Positions 6,545-7,819 of a stretch of DNA of 7,819 nucleotides are shown piece by piece. The notes beneath the pieces were generated by a model that saw only the letters and a program-made list of their open reading frames with translations, had not been told where the DNA came from and did no database searches. A program made the translations under genes and the position numbers. Numbering within the stretch: position 1 is the first letter of the stretch; every line of letters begins with the position of its first letter. The stretch comes from Bacillota bacterium (GTDB taxonomy: Bacteria; Bacillota; Clostridia; Peptostreptococcales; Anaerovoracaceae), in contig JAEEIC010000236.1 in the NCBI GenBank assembly GCA_016281165.1, forward strand, positions 1 to 7,819. The letters are read 5' to 3'.

Positions 6545-7455
6545 TTCGCTGTATGCTGGTATCTTCTGAAGGAGGGGCTCCTGCGCACATTGCTCCCGAG
6601 CAGAGCGACGCTTTGGGGCAGTATCCCCCGTTTATAAAGCACATAGGAGAGCAGAGGCTGGTCACGGTAGGGGAAGCGCCTGAACATCCCGTACCAGTCC
6701 TCCATCAGGGCGGCGCACGCGGCGTTTTGATGATCTCTTACGATCACGGGGCATTCGAGCAGCCCGTAATGGCGGGGAAGGCCCTCGTCCTTAAGAAAGC
6801 GCGCCAGCTCCTCCATCGCCTCCCGCGGAGCCTTGTTTTGCCCGATTATGGCCCCGATCTCGTCGTAGGCGCAGTCGCGGGCGTAATGCAGGTGCGCGGA
6901 TACGCCGCAGGCGGGCAGACGGTTGATGAACTCGGTGAGATCTGTCACCGGCTGTATATTGCCGTCGAGATACACCGAATAGCGGTACGCGGGGAACAGC
7001 AGCTGAGGCATCATCTTGCAGAAGCGGTTCTTCTCGGCCGCCGTCATGCCCCTCATCCTTTCGGACAGCTCCGCGGGCAGGTCCAGGTCCTTCCAGGCGC
7101 TGTCCTGCGGGGCCTTAAGCGTATCGCTGATCAGGAAGAAGTCGCAGTTGTCGGGGCGGCACAGGGGCTCCAGAAGGCTGTCGTAGGGCCCGAATACGGC
7201 GGTATATACCGCGATCCTCTCGGAGGAAAAGTAATCCGGGACGTAAGCTTGCGCATCTTCCTTCGGCCCCGCGAGCAGTCTTTTGAGCTTTCCGCCCGCT
7301 ATCCTGGCCAGCGCTCTGAACTGCCCGTTCTTTATGAGGCGGACAGCCGTCTTCGCGCGGCTCTCCTTCCTTCCGCTCACGTGGGCCAGATTACGGCGCT
7401 TTGCGCGCTCCATGGCCGCGACGTATTCTTCTTTCTTTTCGTATGTATCGTACAT
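6541..7455 (-). CDS. DUF616-like glycosyltransferase
   Basis: The protein (304 residues from this start) resembles the DUF616 (PF04765, TOD1/MUCI70-like) glycosyltransferase domain. Supporting segments, numbered from the ATG at 7455, are IAVYTAVFGPYD (81-92), CDFFLISD (104-111), NRFCKMMPQLLFP (143-155), YLDGN (162-166, the likely D-x-N/D-x-D-like metal site), the HLHYARDCAYDEI stretch (188-200) and RDQPLLSYVL (264-273). A basic helical region comes before the domain. The frame is open upstream to a GTG at 7548 (335 residues), but codons 1-15 of that longer form are simply the guaA terminator hairpin, so the ATG at 7455 is preferred. Ribosome sites are weak for both (AGG two bases away). This is the first gene of the five-gene cassette and shares ATGA with the next. 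The sugar specificity is unknown. Confidence 0.8.
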   Translation of the reverse strand: MYDTYEKKEEYVAAMERAKRRNLAHVSGRKESRAKTAVRLIKNGQFRALARIAGGKLKRLLAGPKEDAQAYVPDYFSSERIAVYTAVFGPYDSLLEPLCRPDNCDFFLISDTLKAPQDSAWKDLDLPAELSERMRGMTAAEKNRFCKMMPQLLFPAYRYSVYLDGNIQPVTDLTEFINRLPACGVSAHLHYARDCAYDEIGAIIGQNKAPREAMEELARFLKDEGLPRHYGLLECPVIVRDHQNAACAALMEDWYGMFRRFPYRDQPLLSYVLYKRGILPQSVALLGSNVRRSPSFRRYQHTAK

Positions 7456-7503
7456 AGCCTGCCAAAAGAGCGCGGGCCTTGAAGGAAACAGGGCCGCCGA
7501 CGC

Positions 7504-7545
7504 AAAAAGCCCCGAAAGGCCCTGAAGATCAGGCTTTTCGGGGCT
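7504..7545 (-). terminator. Intrinsic terminator of guaA
   Basis: Read on the minus strand, 7545-7529 folds back on 7525-7508 as a stem of about 17 bp (one bulged base, one G-U) with a 3-base loop, followed by TTTTT (7508-7504). It starts 6 bases after the guaA stop codon. On the plus strand no U-run follows the stem, so it acts in one direction only. Confidence 0.9.
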
Positions 7546-7551
7546 CACAGC

Positions 7552-7819
7552 CTATTCGAATTCTATGGTCGCGACGGGCTTGCCCGAAAGATCATAGAGG
7601 ACCCTGTTCACGCCCTTGACCTCGGCGAGGATGCGGTCGCGGATCTTGAAGAGGAGCCCGTAGGGCAGCTCGGGGACGGTGGCGGCGGTGGCGTCCACGC
7701 TGTTGACGGCGCGGATGATGACCATCCAGTCGTCGGTGCGCTTTCCGTCCTTGATGCCGGTGGAGGTGAAGGGAGGAACGACGGTGAAGTACTGCCAGAC
7801 CTTGCCCTCAAGACCGGCC
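7552..7819 (-). CDS. guaA: GMP synthase (glutamine-hydrolysing), C-terminal 88 residues
   Basis: This is the end of GMP synthase, which aminates XMP to GMP using glutamine and ATP in the cytosol. The visible 88 codons cover the C-terminal dimerisation domain. Family-typical stretches are EGKVWQYFTVVPP near the start, KRTDDWMVIIRAVNSVDATAATV in the middle (the R-T-x-D and RAV-S/T-V pattern) and the terminal VKGVNRVLYDLSGKPVATIEFE, which corresponds to the near-universal NRV-YD-S-KP-ATIEWE ending; here the penultimate residue is Phe in place of the usual Trp. The rest of the gene lies beyond the right edge. The frame ends at TAG 7554-7552 and its terminator follows at once. It is a housekeeping gene and probably has no functional link with the glycan cassette. 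Confidence 0.94.
   Translation of the reverse strand, partial: AGLEGKVWQYFTVVPPFTSTGIKDGKRTDDWMVIIRAVNSVDATAATVPELPYGLLFKIRDRILAEVKGVNRVLYDLSGKPVATIEFE

Noticed and set aside
5678..6637. Plus-strand open frame of 319 codons across the GT92-like gene, and a similar one at 6532-7482
   Set aside because: Both are antisense to frames with conserved glycosyltransferase motifs and show no start signal or family resemblance.

Overview
The window is a stretch of a GC-rich bacterial chromosome. Strong Shine-Dalgarno sites (AAGGAGG-like), sigma-70/sigma-A type promoters, intrinsic terminators and frequent AGG and ATA codons would fit a GC-rich Clostridia-like Firmicute. That placement is inference from sequence style; no taxonomic marker was searched. 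There is no tRNA, rRNA, CRISPR array, insertion sequence or phage gene.

Left part (1-1651): a minus-strand metal-dependent amidohydrolase runs off the left edge, lacking its C-terminus. It has a recognisable promoter and a small hairpin in its leader. Divergent from it on the plus strand is a very small gene (1216-1373) that appears broken by one frameshift, followed by a long terminator-like hairpin. Next comes a clear promoter (1471-1499), a possible 11-codon leader ORF and a weak hairpin, leading to a GNAT acetyltransferase (1652-2305). A bidirectional terminator (2327-2357) separates this gene from the convergent block to its right.

Right part (2380-7548, all minus strand): a compact five-gene surface-glycan cassette. 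In transcription order it holds a DUF616-like glycosyltransferase, a GT92/GT2-like glycosyltransferase, a GT-B-type glycosyltransferase, an ABC-2 permease (Wzm/TagG type) and its ATPase with a C-terminal Wzt-like domain. The first four genes are joined by 4-base stop/start overlaps (ATGA, ATGA, GTGA), and the fifth follows after 9 bases, so they are very likely co-translated. The simplest reading is that the three transferases help build a polysaccharide on a lipid carrier at the cytoplasmic face, and the ABC transporter flips the finished chain across the membrane. No initiating (priming) transferase and no nucleotide-sugar synthesis gene lies inside the window.

Right edge (7552-7819): the last 88 codons of GMP synthase (guaA). 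Its terminator hairpin sits exactly where the first glycosyltransferase reading frame could begin, so the true start of that gene and the way the cassette is transcribed are open questions.

Nothing here is an obviously unprecedented system. The most rewarding items are the unusual trio of transferases coupled to a Wzm/Wzt exporter, the frameshifted mini-gene, and the guaA terminator overlapping the next reading frame.
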